Below, piece by piece: positions 12,132 to 24,576 of a stretch of 64,000 nt of DNA. Both the position numbers and the translations under genes were made by a program. How positions within the stretch are numbered: position 1 is the stretch's first letter; every line of letters begins with the position of its first letter. The stretch is taken from assembly GCA_032622095.1 (NCBI GenBank), contig CP136062.1:229540578-229604577 (forward strand), written 5' to 3'. The DNA is from Siphonodentalium dalli. Lineage: Eukaryota > Mollusca > Scaphopoda > Gadilida > Siphonodentaliidae. The notes beneath the pieces are model-generated. The model did not search any database and was not told the DNA's origin. It saw only the letters and a list, made by a program, of their open reading frames with translations.

Positions 12132-13336
12132 ATGGCTTGACGTTTGCGTGTGAAGATGCAACGGGAATTAACCCTTTCTGTAAAGGATAATATCCACACA
12201 ATCGGGAATTCGGGAAAAAAATGAACGAGGCGCAACCGAGTCGTTTGGCCGAAAACCCTAACTTAAAACCAAGCGGTCAAACTACCATTGAAGCCAACTA
12301 GCCTGGTATTGGTTACATGATTATGTAACGGGCACGTTACACAAGTTTGTCGTTGGGCTGTGGATTCGACTAGTGTGAGCTATATTTCTATCAAATTGTA
12401 TGTGTTTATTTACTTTGTTCTCTCTTTCGATTTCGTGATTTAAAGATACCCCATCCAATTGGACACCAAATAAGTTTTCGAAAACGCTCGTGAATTTTCA
12501 CCGTTAATTGGCAATGAAGCAAAAAACGCTCTTTATCAAAGGTGATTTTTTTTTCTAATATACAGGCATCGAAAAACAAGAATTCTGGTAAAACTGCCCC
12601 ATTCAGAAGTCGACAGCTGCCCACCAGACGTGGGTTTACTGGTTCTTTCGCACTTGTTTTCTGGTGTAGAACGCGTATAAATAGAAGTGTTGAGGTGTCA
12701 AATCGGATGGGTTTTTGAATTTACAATTGTTATTTAATTATTTCTAGCTTGAATTCTAAGTATCGCTCTATGACTGATAGTTTATACACAGGCGTGGCTA
12801 GATGTATTTCGTTCGGTAAGGGGTCCAGACCAATGATCCGAACTGTAGAAAAAATTAATTTCGCACACACATTCCCCTGCATTGTTACCGAACATTTCCA
12901 ATTATTGGAAAATTCTGATATTGCAACCACCCCCTACGATCGACAATGTATCGGACCGGTGGGAGAAACATTTTGAAATCCAAACATGAAAACTGTCTAT
13001 ATAACAGGAAAAATCAGGCAAATATTTGTTGAAATTTGAACAATGAAAAATCTTGGCATCTAGACTGGCCTAAAGCTGTCCAAGTGTTGGAAATTTCCAA
13101 CCAGAAGATTGTATAATTTCCCAATAAGGGCCATTTCGTCGAATGTTTTGACAAAAATTAAGAAAATAGTCCCCCACCCCCTCTCCTCCTGTCCGAGTCC
13201 ATGTTACGGTAGTCTTTTTGTGAATCGTTGTATTCTATTTTCTTGACTCGTCACATCATATGACTTTATTCAACCTGCCAATACACATCATGCATTTAGA
13301 TTCTGCAATAACTACATTCTCGTTCTAATTTTGTAG
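12132..13336. other. intron, no gene recognised
   Basis: Contains one degraded copy of the TTGGAAATTTCCAACC repeat (about 13055-13170). Overlapping open frames on both strands near 12730-12976 have no recognisable motifs. Confidence 0.4.
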
Positions 13337-13560
13337 GAACGATGGGAGCACAGCCTCTGTGTTAAACCTACCCTCCGATGTGTCGTTCTATCTGATACAG
13401 AAACTTGGTAACGACAGTCACTGTCAGGCGGTGTTAAACATGACGTCATCGGAGGAACATGTCTGCTTCGACACGGAGAATTACGGAAATGATGATGTAA
13501 ACACCATGGGATATACGAGTGCACCCGGGGGACGGATGTGTATCGCGTACTGCTTCTACA
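13337..13560 (+). CDS. ApeC domain exon (C-terminal part)
   Basis: Acceptor TTTTGTAG precedes 13337. The first G completes the Arg codon begun at 3994, giving CCR-NDG, an ApeC hallmark. About 74 further residues follow, with family features in the expected order: LP near residue 12, FYLI, CQAV, NM, EEH, a CFDTE acidic motif, GY-PGG, and the terminal C-AYCFY. The exon ends with one leftover base A before a weak donor (GTCAGT). That base plus AA from the next exon makes Lys. The nearby stronger-looking donor (GTATAT at 13574) would leave T and create a TAA stop at the junction, so I reject it. The six visible cysteines match the family's disulfide-rich second half. Confidence 0.82.
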
Positions 13561-13586
13561 GTCAGTTCACCATATGTATATATCAG

Positions 13587-13918
13587 TATAGGTGTATTCG
13601 GGGTTCCTAAATTATCTCAATAAAACCATACAAATATGGATATCATTGGAACCGGCTCATTGACCACATTGTGATAGTTACAGTTATGCCCTGTGCCAAT
13701 GCATTCTCTTATATATGCGAGTCGACCATAGGTCGCATTTTAACACTTTTTACCATTTTTTCTTACATTCTTTAACAATTTTATAATTTTTAATGTGTTA
13801 AGCCAATGCATTCTCTTATATATGCGAGGCGACCTATGGTCGACTCGCATATATAAGAGAATGCATTGGCACAGGGCCGTTCTGTTGGGTAAAGGGTTAT
13901 AGGTGTATTCGGGGTTCC
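13587..13918. mobile_element. 5'-truncated TTAA-type MITE inside a 21-bp duplication
   Basis: The body (13613-13899) matches the 3' portion of the MITEs at 36393 and 40092: ACCATACAAATATGG, two CTCTTATATATGCGAG hairpin blocks, and the end GTTGGGTAAAGGGTTA. It lacks roughly the first 90 bases, and the first hairpin has lost its right arm. It is flanked by an exact 21-bp direct repeat (13587-13607 and 13898-13918; TATAGGTGTATTCGGGG...). This starts 26 bases after an ApeC exon donor. Confidence 0.75.
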
Positions 13919-14800
13919 AAACCTCACTTTACTTACAAACAACATGCAGAGTATAATGTAACACAAGTCTGCAAATAGTGTGGCTGTTATTTGCAGAATG
14001 AGGTCCCCAGATTTAGTTATCCCGCACGGACTAGCTTCACCAAATTCACCCTATGGGAACCTCATTCTGCTTATGTCTCGACATAGCACTCTCGACTGCT
14101 ATGGGAGACCTAGGATCAGATTGAATTTCCCCGTTTGAAGTTGGTGATGTCCACCAATTAGTAACCTCAATTATACATTTTATCTTCTGCAAATTAGGGG
14201 ATATAGAAACTTTCCAGAAAGAAAAGTAACTAAAAACAATGTTAATTTGAGACTATAGATACTTACCAGAAGATGAGGTGTCAGAAGGATGATTACAATT
14301 AATTAAGATAGTATTTTGAGACTTCTTGGTAAAGATGTGTTTATACGCTAGAATATAAATAAACGCAACACATGTTCTGTAAAATTTGTTCTGAGTCGCT
14401 GAACATAACTTTAAATACGATTTACCTTTATCTGTACTATTGAGAAGATTATCATAAATTCGCTCATTATTTGTGGTATTTAAAAAATATATTGGGCTTT
14501 TCCGAACAAAATTCAAATATTCCGAAACTTCCTCTTTCAAAGGTTAATACTTGGAAAATAAATACCATATTTCATGGGCTCATCTAGACTTGTTAGCGTT
14601 TCACACAAATGTCTGACCAACTTTGACACACACTTCATGGAATGCTACATGTATCAAATCAACATCCATTCCTTAACCTTGCTATACTGAATACTCTGTG
14701 ACGAGTAGTTCCCTTAGGAATTGTTCAGATAATAAGTTCAACCAACGACATATCCCAAAAATGAATATGAATCATTCTGCTCTTGTATTATCTATTGACT
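13919..14800. other. intron, no gene recognised
   Basis: AT-rich. A minus-strand open frame (14253-14540) lacks any recognisable motif. Confidence 0.4.
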
Positions 14801-14954
14801 GTCTGTTGCAGGGGGGGTGGAAAATAGTTTTTCTGGGCACGAATGCCGGGGTGGGTGGGTGGTCGATAGGACCAACAAAAATATTTTTCCTGCAAGTCTT
14901 TTTGACTGTTTTTGCAATGAGTTTGGCTTAAAACACATCTATATGTCAATATTA

Positions 14955-15125
14955 ACATAACTGACAAATTTCATGATGATCAGACAAACAGTATAGACTG
15001 TGGCCCATGCTAATGGATGAATTTTGAAATCCAAGATGGCTGCTGGAAGCCATGTTTTTTTTGACCGAATGACTCCAAAATGACTTGTTCCTATTTACAT
15101 GTTAATGTTAATATCCATAACAAAT
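14955..15125 (-). repeat. solo copy of the 62-64 kb satellite unit, inverse orientation
   Basis: Reading the complement gives the same order as the terminal array: AACATTAACAT, a TGACTTGTTC-like match to GGAACGAGTCA, ATTCGGTC, CATGGCTTCCAGCAGCCATC, TTGGATTTCAAAATTCA. It shows that this repeat is dispersed as well as tandem. Confidence 0.65.
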
Positions 15126-15299
15126 AGTATGCACAGAAATTCATATACAGCTGTTTACAGTGAATCCCACCGCAAATCTCTGTTTTAGTGTTAAAAGGGG
15201 GGGTGGGTGTCAAAAAATGGTCGGAAAAAACTGCCGAAAACGGAAAAAAAAATTGGACGCAGGTGTGGGTGAGTCAAATTTGACTTTTCCAAATATGCA

Positions 15300-15346
15300 G
15301 GCACGTATGCTGATTTTTGAAAGTCAAAAATCAGCATACGTGCGTG
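15300..15346. repeat. 20-bp perfect stem hairpin
   Basis: GCACGTATGCTGATTTTTGA is followed after 3 nt by its exact complement, inside a degraded G-run repeat. A short foldback. Confidence 0.85.
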
Positions 15347-15373
15347 CAATTTTTTTCCGACTCCCTATATAGG

Positions 15374-16090
15374 CTATATGATATTCTGAACACCCCTGGG
15401 CTCTTGTATTATCTGTTTTCTGTATGTTGTCTGTTTTATTATATGATATTCTGAACACCCCTGGGCTCTTGTATTATCTGTTTTCTGTATGTTGTCTGTT
15501 TTATTATATGATATTCTGAACACCCCTGGGCTCTTGTATTATCTGTTTTCTGTTTTATTATATGATATTCTGAACACCCCTGGGCTCTTGTATTATCTGT
15601 TTTCTGTTTTATTATATGATATTCTGAACACCCCTGGGCTCTTGTATTATCTGTTTTCTGTTTTATTATATGATATTCTGAACACCCCTGGGCTCTTGTA
15701 TTATCTGTTTTCTGTTTTATTATATGATATTCTGAACACCCCTGGGCTCTTGTATTATCTGTTTTCTGTATGTTGTCTGTTTTATTATATGATATTCTGA
15801 ACACCCCTGGGCTCTTGTATTATCTGTTTTCTGTTTTATTATATGATATTCTGAACACCCCTGGGCTCTTGTATTATCTGTTTTCTGTTTTATTATATGA
15901 TATTCTGAACACCCCTGGGCTCTTGTATTATCTGTTTTCTGTTTTATTATATGATATTCTGAACACCCCTGGGCTCTTGTATTATCTGTTTTCTGTTTTA
16001 TTATATGATATTCTGAACACCCCTGGGCTCTTGTATTATCTGTTTTCTGTTTTATTATATGATATTCTGAACACCCCTGGGCTCTTGCGT
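15374..16090. repeat. 54/65-bp minisatellite, 13 copies
   Basis: Thirteen copies of a unit containing TGATATTCTGAACACCCC and GGGCTCTTGTATTATCTG. Most units are 54 bp (18 codons), so both strands stay open for over 100 codons. Three units carry an 11-nt insert (GTATGTTGTCT), at the first two units and the seventh, and shift the frame. The translated 18-residue repeats on either strand are a by-product of the 54-bp period, not genes. Confidence 0.95.
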
Positions 16091-16214
16091 TGGGGAAATC
16101 CTGAGGCCATCATTGGTTTAAAAATCAAGAGAACTCTGACAATGATTGAAACAGAACGTCCACCATTTCGGTTTAGATGTGGCATGAAATGTGAGCAGAA
16201 AAAAACTGGCATGC

Positions 16215-16520
16215 ACTTTTGTCACAAGTGCTGTATCATGGTACGGTAAAAATTTCCAAAGCCAGCATTTATCTCAGGGGGGCGATACCTTGTTACAGTC
16301 ATGGTACGGGATGGTACGGTGCGTTACAATATTCATATTATGATCTATTATTTTTACAAATATTCTCGTAACAATTGATTTACTTGGTTCAGTTTGGTAC
16401 AAGTGTCACAAGTGCTTTATCATGGTACGGTCTGGTACAGGCTGTTATGGTAAAAAAATTCAAAACCAGCATTTATCTAAGGGGGGGGGGGGGCGATACC
16501 TTGTTACAGTCAATCATTTT
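16215..16520. repeat. tandem duplication with GGTACGG motifs
   Basis: The segment around 16218-16302 (CACAAGTGCTGTATCATGG, then CCAGCATTTATCTCAGGG, then GCGATACCTTGTTACAGTC) is repeated at about 16405-16512 with a 13-G run. Spacing is about 190 bases. Confidence 0.75.
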
Positions 16521-17059
16521 CTCAAACAAATTGGTTTTAGATATATTTGGCAATATCGCTATTGTGTTTTAATACAGGTAGACAAATGCACAATAGTTAA
16601 ATTTTGAGAATGAACATCACAATTTTGGAAACGACTGACGAAATCGAAATTGAAGGTCGCGCAGGTGAGATTTCCGTGGTCTCGCGTCGGTTCAAGTGAC
16701 AGCAGTCGAACATAGTCCATGTGCGACCACCGTAATATTAGTAGTTATATAAATACAATAAAAAGCATGTTTAAAACTTCAAAATGGCTAGTTTCGATAA
16801 AATATAACTTACTGAAAATCTCCCGATAATTCAGATAGGCTAATACGAATAAATTGGGCTGACTTGGATAAACAAAGTACAGGCTGACGTGAAACTGGCC
16901 GCTAGATTGGGCATGTAACAGATGTACCAAGGTGAACCAGTGATAAGCCAAGGAACGGTAAATGGATATATAGTTTTCGATGCTCACGTTTCGTGCCATA
17001 TATGTTTGGGTTATCGCGCAAACAATAATTTTAAGCGGCCTGACGACTTCCGAGTCAAC

Positions 17060-17150
17060 AGCTCCACTCCTCTCCCTCTCTCCCCTCCATCTCTACCTCT
17101 CTCCCACTCCCTCTCCTTCGCTCTCTCCCCCTCTCTCTCTCTATGCACGC
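17060..17150. repeat. pyrimidine-rich (CTCTCCC)n tract
   Basis: Low-complexity CT tract inside an intron. The Ser/Pro/Leu-rich open frames over it are not genes. Confidence 0.85.
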
Positions 17151-17343
17151 CCAGAAATTAACTCACGCTGTGTGGTCAAACAAAGCCGCAATGATAGGGT
17201 TGTCAGCTGACACATATTACATGTCTGTATGATCCATGTCCAACTCCAAATACAACATATTTACAGAGATTACATGCATGTGTGTATCCACCCTTGGGCT
17301 GTTTCTCAATAACCTAAATTTCTTTATTACTTTCCCGCTACAG

Positions 17344-17409
17344 AAAATACAGCAGCGCCAATGGAGCTTTCCACAGAAGCAACACCCACAGCGATAGTAC
17401 CGCCCACTG
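17344..17409 (+). CDS. Thr-rich linker exon of the ApeC/PLAT gene
   Basis: A 66-base exon with acceptor CCCGCTACAG and donor GTAATG. Reading in the phase set by the ApeC exon (one base carried in) gives about 22 residues rich in Thr, Ala, Pro and Glu (NTAAPMELSTEATPTA...), with no stop. It ends with one base carried over. It is a phase 1-1 exon, so it can be included or skipped without changing frame. It probably forms the start of an O-glycosylated stalk between the ApeC domain and the rest of the protein. The call rests on splice signals, phase continuity and composition only. Confidence 0.65.
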
Positions 17410-19045
17410 GTAATGATACTTTATTCATATAAATATTAACCCTTGGAACAAACGTCGCACTACCGACGAATCTAATTCAATTAGAATTAGACTCGAGTTT
17501 AATTCATAATTCGTCTGTTGAAACAAATCTAATTGATTTCTTAAAATGGCATAAAGCGTTCATAAGGATTTTCGTCAAAACGGCTAAAATAGGAAGTTGT
17601 ATATCAATTCCAAAACGTTAAATTTAGTGACAAAATGTGGCTTTTGACTTCCAAGCGACGAAATTAATGTTACTATTCTGAAGAGTGGAATTATTGGTTT
17701 TATATCGCTATTTCGTAGGTATTTTATACATATCCTTCGGACATGATTCTTTAGGTGGTATTTTGCTTTGAACTTGTCTGAAAGAAATCAGGTCCAGTTT
17801 ATTTTTATACGAAAACGTTGTACCGTTTTAACAATTTAATAGCAAGTTGAGGTCAACGCGCTATATCACTATATATTGTGTCAGTATGCCTATCTAAAAC
17901 CACGTGGTAAAATAACCATGACGGGCAGGGACGTGCGGCTATAGGGTCTCGGTTTGGGGGGGGGGGGGTAATAAATTTGCGTAATTCAATTTGCACCCCC
18001 TTGGCTGTTCCTTCACATGTCTGGATACTAGCCTATTCTGAATGGATCAGTAGACTTGTGATCATGCACTGGGCGGACCGTGGTTCTGCTAGTAGATGAA
18101 AAAGCAGAGATCTGAACCTGAAAATCCGATCATAGTTTGGCACAGCGGGGGAAAACTTTGAACATGAAAACCGCAAAAACATATATAGCAATAGACTGGG
18201 CTCAAGCTTTCCAAGTGCTGACAATTTCCAACCTGACACCCCCACGAAGGTTGGAAAATTTCCAACTGATGACCATTTAAGTTCATAATTTTTTAACAGA
18301 AGCATCAGGGGGGGGGGTCGGAAAAAATTTCCAGGCACGTATGATGGGGTGGGTGGGTGTCTCTTGGGTCCAAAAAACAGTTTTTTCCATATGCCAATTT
18401 TTTTTTCCATTCCTGCTATTGAGTCTTATTTTGATATGTTTTGAACAGAAACAGGTCATATATAGTTAATACTAATGCTATACTACATATAGAGGTTATC
18501 AGAAGTTGGATCAGTTGCACAATGGCCAACAATAACCCAAATTCAACTTGATAGAAATAGACACTGCGCTATTGGAAAAATAAAATTTAATCAGGATTCC
18601 ATCTACTGATACAACAAAATAAGAATAACTATGCAGAACTCAGCTGAAAATAAGCAATAAAATGAAAGCACACTTGATGAAGGCCAGCCGGGCCAGCTTG
18701 AACAATTTCACATTGTTTCCATGTTAATGTGGATCAGCTTGTAATGGTAATCACATTAATGAAGATTTTATCGTCACTGATATCGTGAGCAAAAAAGAAG
18801 TGAAATTGGGCTATCCATATTATTCCCAATTATTACGAAGCCTATTACTTCAGGCAGTGGCTACCAGCCTGCCGTTACACACTATAACATGTTTCCTCAG
18901 TTCTGGTTTCTGAGATGCCCCAAGAAGAGTCACGCATGTATATCATGGTTATGTTTGGCATTAGCATTATTCTTCAAACTGGGATGAACTGGGGTGAACA
19001 GTTGTATTTCCACATGTTTTGATAAACAATTTGATTCCAGCAATA
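17410..19045. other. large intron, left part; degraded repeats
   Basis: Contains copies of the GGCTATAGGGTCTC repeat (about 17930-18010), the TTGGAAATTTCCAACC repeat (18185-18290) and the GGGTGGGT family (18305-18415). Near 17446-17515 an ACAAACGTCGCAC... segment resembles the foldback at 33755-33930. No exon was recognised. Confidence 0.5.
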
Positions 19046-19180
19046 CAGTATTGCCCTAATTAAACGACTCCATAACCACAGCAGAATAATGGGTAATTTT
19101 TCAGGATTTAGTCGGAAATTAAAATTAAATTACCCATTATTCTGCTGTGGTTATGGAGTCGATTAATTAGGGCATTACTG
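19046..19180. mobile_element. Tc1/mariner-type MITE (TA target duplication)
   Basis: CAGTATTGCCCTAATTAA at the left and its complement with one mismatch at the right (ending GGGCATTACTG) form roughly 55-bp inverted arms. TA lies directly outside both ends (19044-19045 and 19181-19182). At 135 bp with no coding capacity, this is a palindromic non-autonomous element of Tc1/mariner type. Confidence 0.8.
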
Positions 19181-19509
19181 TATATCACATAGCAAATATC
19201 AAAATATCAAATAATCTGAAATTTGTTGTACCGGTACCATGTATTCTGTAGAATACTCAAATGTGATTATGTGACTAGATCATGTGACTATATATTATGA
19301 AAATGAATGTTAATAAAAACCTTGGCACTCTGCCTATATATCCCTAGAAATGTGATTATGTTGACACATTTCTTGATTAATGACACTTATATGATAAATT
19401 CAAATAGTATAGTTATCTCATTATGCACTGTTCTATTCAAATATCGCGCAATAAATTATGATAATGCAGGATAATCAGCTATTTGGTTGCTCAATTGATA
19501 ATTTTTCTC

Positions 19510-19800
19510 AAATTTAAGGGGGGTGGGTGTCCAAAACTGACCGGAAAAAACTTCCTGAAACGGAGAAAAAAGGGTGGGTGTCCAAAATTGCCTGGAAAAA
19601 AAGGCCGGAAACGGAAGAAATTGGGTGGGTGGGTCCCCCGTGGCCGGAAAAAATTAAAATGATCATACGTGCCTGGAGAAATTTTTTCCGACCCCCCCCC
19701 CCCTGGAAGCATAGGAAAATAATTAGCAGCTTTTTTTTTGGCTGGCCACATGGGTCATGAGGGACTAGGAAAATATGCAAATGTTGGTCTAAAAACAACA
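19510..19800. repeat. GGGTGGGT-family repeat cluster
   Basis: Three adjacent GGGTGGGTGT-CCAAAA-TGxCCGGAAAAAA-type blocks lie directly left of the giant palindrome, and related single blocks occur elsewhere in the gene. Open frames on both strands here are repeat artefacts. Confidence 0.65.
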
Positions 19801-19939
19801 AATTCCCCAATAATTCATTGCTGGAAAATCAAATTACAAGAACAATTTCAACCCATCGTTCAGCATCGTTGATGTTAAATTTGCACACGTCCATGCACAG
19901 TATAGCGTGTATATCCAAACGGAATAAATATTTATTTAG

Positions 19940-19945
19940 TGCGTC
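19940..19945. repeat. 6-bp target-site duplication, left (TGCGTC)
   Basis: TGCGTC immediately precedes the first base of the giant palindrome. The identical hexamer follows its last base at 33736-33741. Confidence 0.85.
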
Positions 19946-20077
19946 AGTAGTATAGTCTACGTATTCTAGTATACCGTTTGACTTGACTTTGCTCCGCTCC
20001 TGATCCTGATCTAGCCGGGGAATATAGGTCACGCCGCGTGGGTGTATATATCGGTGAAGGTTATCGCCCCCTTTCTA

Positions 20078-22275
20078 GTAGACGGTTTGATCATGATTTG
20101 CTCCGCTCCTGATCCTGATCTAGCCGGGGTTATAGGTCACGACGCGGGGGTCAATATCGGTGAAGGTTATCACGCGTTATCGTGGCGGATATCTCTAGGT
20201 CAAGGACGAACAAAATATTTCCGCAACAAGCGGGCCGAGGTTATCACGAGAACAGCGCGTGATCGGGGGGCGTGTCGGGTGACTGCTATCAGAGGTATAT
20301 ATTAATCACGAGAATAACTCGCCAGCGTCGCGCGCGGTAGCGATAAACCAGATCGCGTGTACTATACACAGTGGTACATAATATATGTATTGGTTTGACT
20401 GCCTAAACCCTAAGCGCCTAATCCGGAGCTATCAGGGTGGGGTTATATGTCACGCCGCGTGGGTGTATATGGGCGAATGTTATCACGATAATAGCGCCTC
20501 ATTATCGCGGGTACTAAACAATGCGTGTATATCTAAACGATATATCCCGCGCGTTAACCCTACCGCTTATCGCCTGCGTTTCCGATAAACGATATATCCA
20601 TCGCGTTAACCCGAGAGCTTATCGCCTATCAATGTAATATGAAATAAAATAGGGTGTGTGTACTAGGGATATAGGTTATCCGCAGTATTTGATCAAGGTA
20701 TATATTAATACGCGGGTATATAATCGTAAGTATTTGGGTTTTTTTTGTCAAGGAAGTAAAAGCATTATTGAAGACTTCCAATAGACTATATCTGAGAAAT
20801 TTCTCGCGCACAAATTCTATAGTTATAGTTATTATAATATAGTGATTATTGTAAGCCTAATAAATCTGATAACAGGGATATACTAATGCACTATACGGTC
20901 TGGCAGTTCTTTCCATGGTTCAACAAAGAAACCTCTTCAATATTTATCCGGCACCTCATGGGGGGGGGGGGGTGTTACTTCACCGAGAATCCCTATTACC
21001 ACACCCAAATATTGATATAGTGGTATGTCTCCACCCACACCCCTATATTTATGTCTATGTTGATGCGTGTATACATATTTACTTGATGTATTCTTTAATC
21101 ATTCATTTCTCTTTATTATCGTTCATTTATAGCATTATTAGAAGAAATTTAGTCTAAAATCTCCATTACATAGAGACAATAAAGAGCCCATATGGTGTAG
21201 ACTAATACATAAATACTTACTTCATGTATTCGTTTCACCAATGATATGTATTGTACATCCTATACATTTAGTCTGTTATACAGAGGAAACAAAGCATATA
21301 CTACGTGGCAGTTTCATATGACGATAAGACCTACTATGTGAACACATGTGCATATTAATTTCACATATTCTTCTCAAAACGCTTTATTTTATACGGGGGT
21401 ATCAAACATTGGTCTGGAAAAGGCCTGCTATGTGGACGCGCGTATACATATTGACTTCATATATACATTCATAGTTCATTTCTCTTAATTATCGTTCATT
21501 TAATAGCATTATTAGTAGAAATATAGTCTAAAACCGTCGGTATATGGAGAATATATAGCGTCAATACTGTTTTATTGTTGGTAACTCAAATTATTGCATC
21601 ATATATCGCAACTAAACAAGCGAGACAACTCATAAATTCTTAATAGTTCTGATGTCTATGGCAGTTCACAGAGTGTATATTTTCATTGTTGTTACCATTT
21701 TAGTGCATACATTACTGATTTCTGTGTAAGAACGCTGGTCTCCATTGTTGTTATGATTGTGCCTATAACTGTCCATATTCTTAAAGCAAGTACGGTACCT
21801 CTATGTGATATGATGTATAAATATTTCCATTTTCATAGGTAAATCACGTATAAACGCTCTTTAATGTATAGTTAAACTGAGTTTTCACATGCAGGGCTAT
21901 GTCTTTGTGGACTATATACGTGGTATACTTCAATATATACACGAAGTGAATGTGTTCTAAGTATGCGTATCTGATTTATGTATACGTCCGTGTTTCTTAA
22001 AGCAAATCCAATACACATTAGTGCGTTATATTATGATGTACATTAAGTGCCCTTTTCACTGTTAAATCAAGTAAAAAAGCCCTCTACTATAGTTAACTAT
22101 TCAGTTCCACATACGCGATAAGCTCTATGGTGGTCCGGTGTGTCTTATCAATATGCCATTATATGCACGAATGTAATGTGTTCAAATATGTGGGTTATGA
22201 TGTATACTTTAATGTTAAAGTATATAAGCACTCTTTAAGATATGCATATGCAGAATGTTGCCTCTTTACACTGAC
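20078..22275 (+). repeat. left-arm outer direct unit (2.2 kb)
   Basis: Starts GTAGACGGTTTGATCATG and ends ...TTTACACTGAC. The same sequence restarts at 22280. It contains three copies of a terminal-like module with GTCACGxCGCG (one of them just inside the start), then an AT-rich body with TATA-type strings and a G-run near 20960. No gene recognised. Confidence 0.9.
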
Positions 22276-22279
22276 TCGG

Positions 22280-24576
22280 GTAGATGGTTTGATCATGATT
22301 TGCTCCCCTCCTGTTCCTGTGCCATCAGGGGATTATAGGTCACGCCGCGTGGGTGTATATATCGGTGAAGGTTATCACGCGTTATCGTGGCGGATATCGC
22401 TAGGCCAATGACGAACCAAATAATTCCGCAACAAGCGGGCCAAGGTTATCACGAGAATAGCGCCTAATTATTGCGGGTACTAAACAATGCGTGTATATAT
22501 GTCTAAATGATATCTCTCTCGTGTTAACCCTACCGCTTATCGCATATTCATGTAATATGAAAGAAAATATGTACTCGGGTGACTGCTATCAGAGGTATAT
22601 ATTAATCACGAGAATAACTCGCCAGCGTCGCGCGCGGTAGCGATAAACCAGATCGCGTGTACTATACACAGTGGTACATAATATATGTATTGGTTTGACT
22701 GCCTAAACCCTAAGCGCCTAATCCTGAGCTATCAGGGTGGGGTTATATGTCACGCCGCGTGGGTGTATATGGGCGAATGTTATCACGATAATAGCGCCTC
22801 ATTATCGCGGGTACTAAACAATGCGTGTATATCTAAACGATATATCCCGCGCGTTAACCCTACCGCTTATCGCCTGCGTTTCCGATAAACGATATATCCA
22901 TCGCGTTACCCCGAGAGCTTATCGCCTATAAATGTAATATGAAATAAAATAGGGTGTGTGTACTAGGGATATAGGTTATCCGCAGTATTTGATCAAGGTA
23001 TATATTAATACGCGGGTATATAATCGTAAGTATTTGGTTTTTTTTTTGTCACGGAAGTAAAAGCATTATTGAAGACTTCCAATAGACTATATCTGAGAAA
23101 TTTCTCGCGCACAAATTCTATAGTTATAGTTATTATAATATAGTGATTATTGTAAGCCTAATAAATCTGATAACAGGGATATACTAATGCACTATACGGT
23201 CTGGTAGTTCTTTCGATGGTTCAACAAAGAAACCTCTTCAATATTTATCCGGCACCTCATGGGGGGGGGGGGGTGTTACTTCACCGAGAATCCCTATTAC
23301 CACACCCAAATATTGATATAGTGGTATGTCTCCACCCACACCCCTATATTTATGTCTATGTTGATGCGTGTATACATATTTACTTGATGTATTCTTTAAT
23401 CATTCATTTCTCTTTATTATCGTTCATTTATAGCATTATTAGAAGAAATTTAGTCTAAAATCTCCATTACATAGAGACAATAAAGAGCCCATATGGTGTA
23501 GACTAATACATAAATACTTACTTCATGTATTCGTTTCACCAGTTATATGTATTGTACATCCTATACATTTAGTCTGTTATACAGAGGAAACAAAGCATTT
23601 ACTACGTGGCAGTTTCATATGACGATAAGACCTACTATGTGAACACATGTGCATATTAATTTCACATATTCTTCTCAAAACGCTTTATTTTATACGGGGG
23701 TATCAAACATTGGTCTGGAAAAGGCCTGCTATGTGGACGCGCGTATACATATTGACTTCATATATACATTCATAGTTCATTTCTCTTAATTATCGTTCAT
23801 TTAATAGCATTATTAGTAGAAATATAGTCTAAAACCGTCGGTATATGGAGAATATATAGCGTCAATACTGTTTTATTGTTGGTAACTCAAATTATTGCAT
23901 CATATATCGCAACTAAACAAGCGAGACAACTCATAAATTCTTAATAGTTCTGATGTCTATGGCAGTTCACAGAGTGTATATTTTCATTGTTGTTACCATT
24001 TTAGTGCATACATTACTGATTTCTGTGTAAGAACGCTGGTCTCCATTGTTGTTATGATTGTGCCTATAACTGTCCATATTCTTAAAGCAAGTACGGTACC
24101 TCTATGTGATATGATGTATAAATATTTTCATTTTCATAGGTAAATCACGTATAAACGCTCTTTAATGTATAGTTAAACTGAGTTTTCACATGCAGGGCTA
24201 TGTCTTTGTGGACTATATACGTGGTATACTTCAGTATATACACGAAGTGAATGTGTTCTAAGTATGCGTATCTGATTTATGTATACGTCCGTGTTTCTTA
24301 AAGCAAATCCAATACACATTAGTGCGTTATATTATGATGTACATTAAGTGCCCTTTTCACTGTTAAATCAAGTAAAAAAGCCCTCTACTATAGTTAACTA
24401 TTCAGTTCCACATACGCTAGAAGCTCTATGGTGGTCCGGTGTGTCTTATCAATATGCCATTATATGCACGAATGTAATGTGTTCAAATATGTGGGTTATG
24501 ATGTATACTTTAATGTTAAAGTATATAAGCACTCTTTAAGATATGCATATGCAGAATGTTGCCTCTTTACACTGAC
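22280..24576 (+). repeat. left-arm inner direct unit (2.3 kb)
   Basis: Direct copy of 20078-22275, about 100 bases longer near its start (22,450-22,575), otherwise almost identical, ending ...TTTACACTGAC. It carries diagnostic differences from the outer unit (for example CTAGAAGC instead of CGATAAGC near 24416) that recur in the mirror unit at 29109-31401. Confidence 0.9.

Noticed and set aside
15439-16249. Long repeat proteins on both strands
   Set aside because: They follow from the 54-bp period of a minisatellite. No start context, splice framing or domain is seen.
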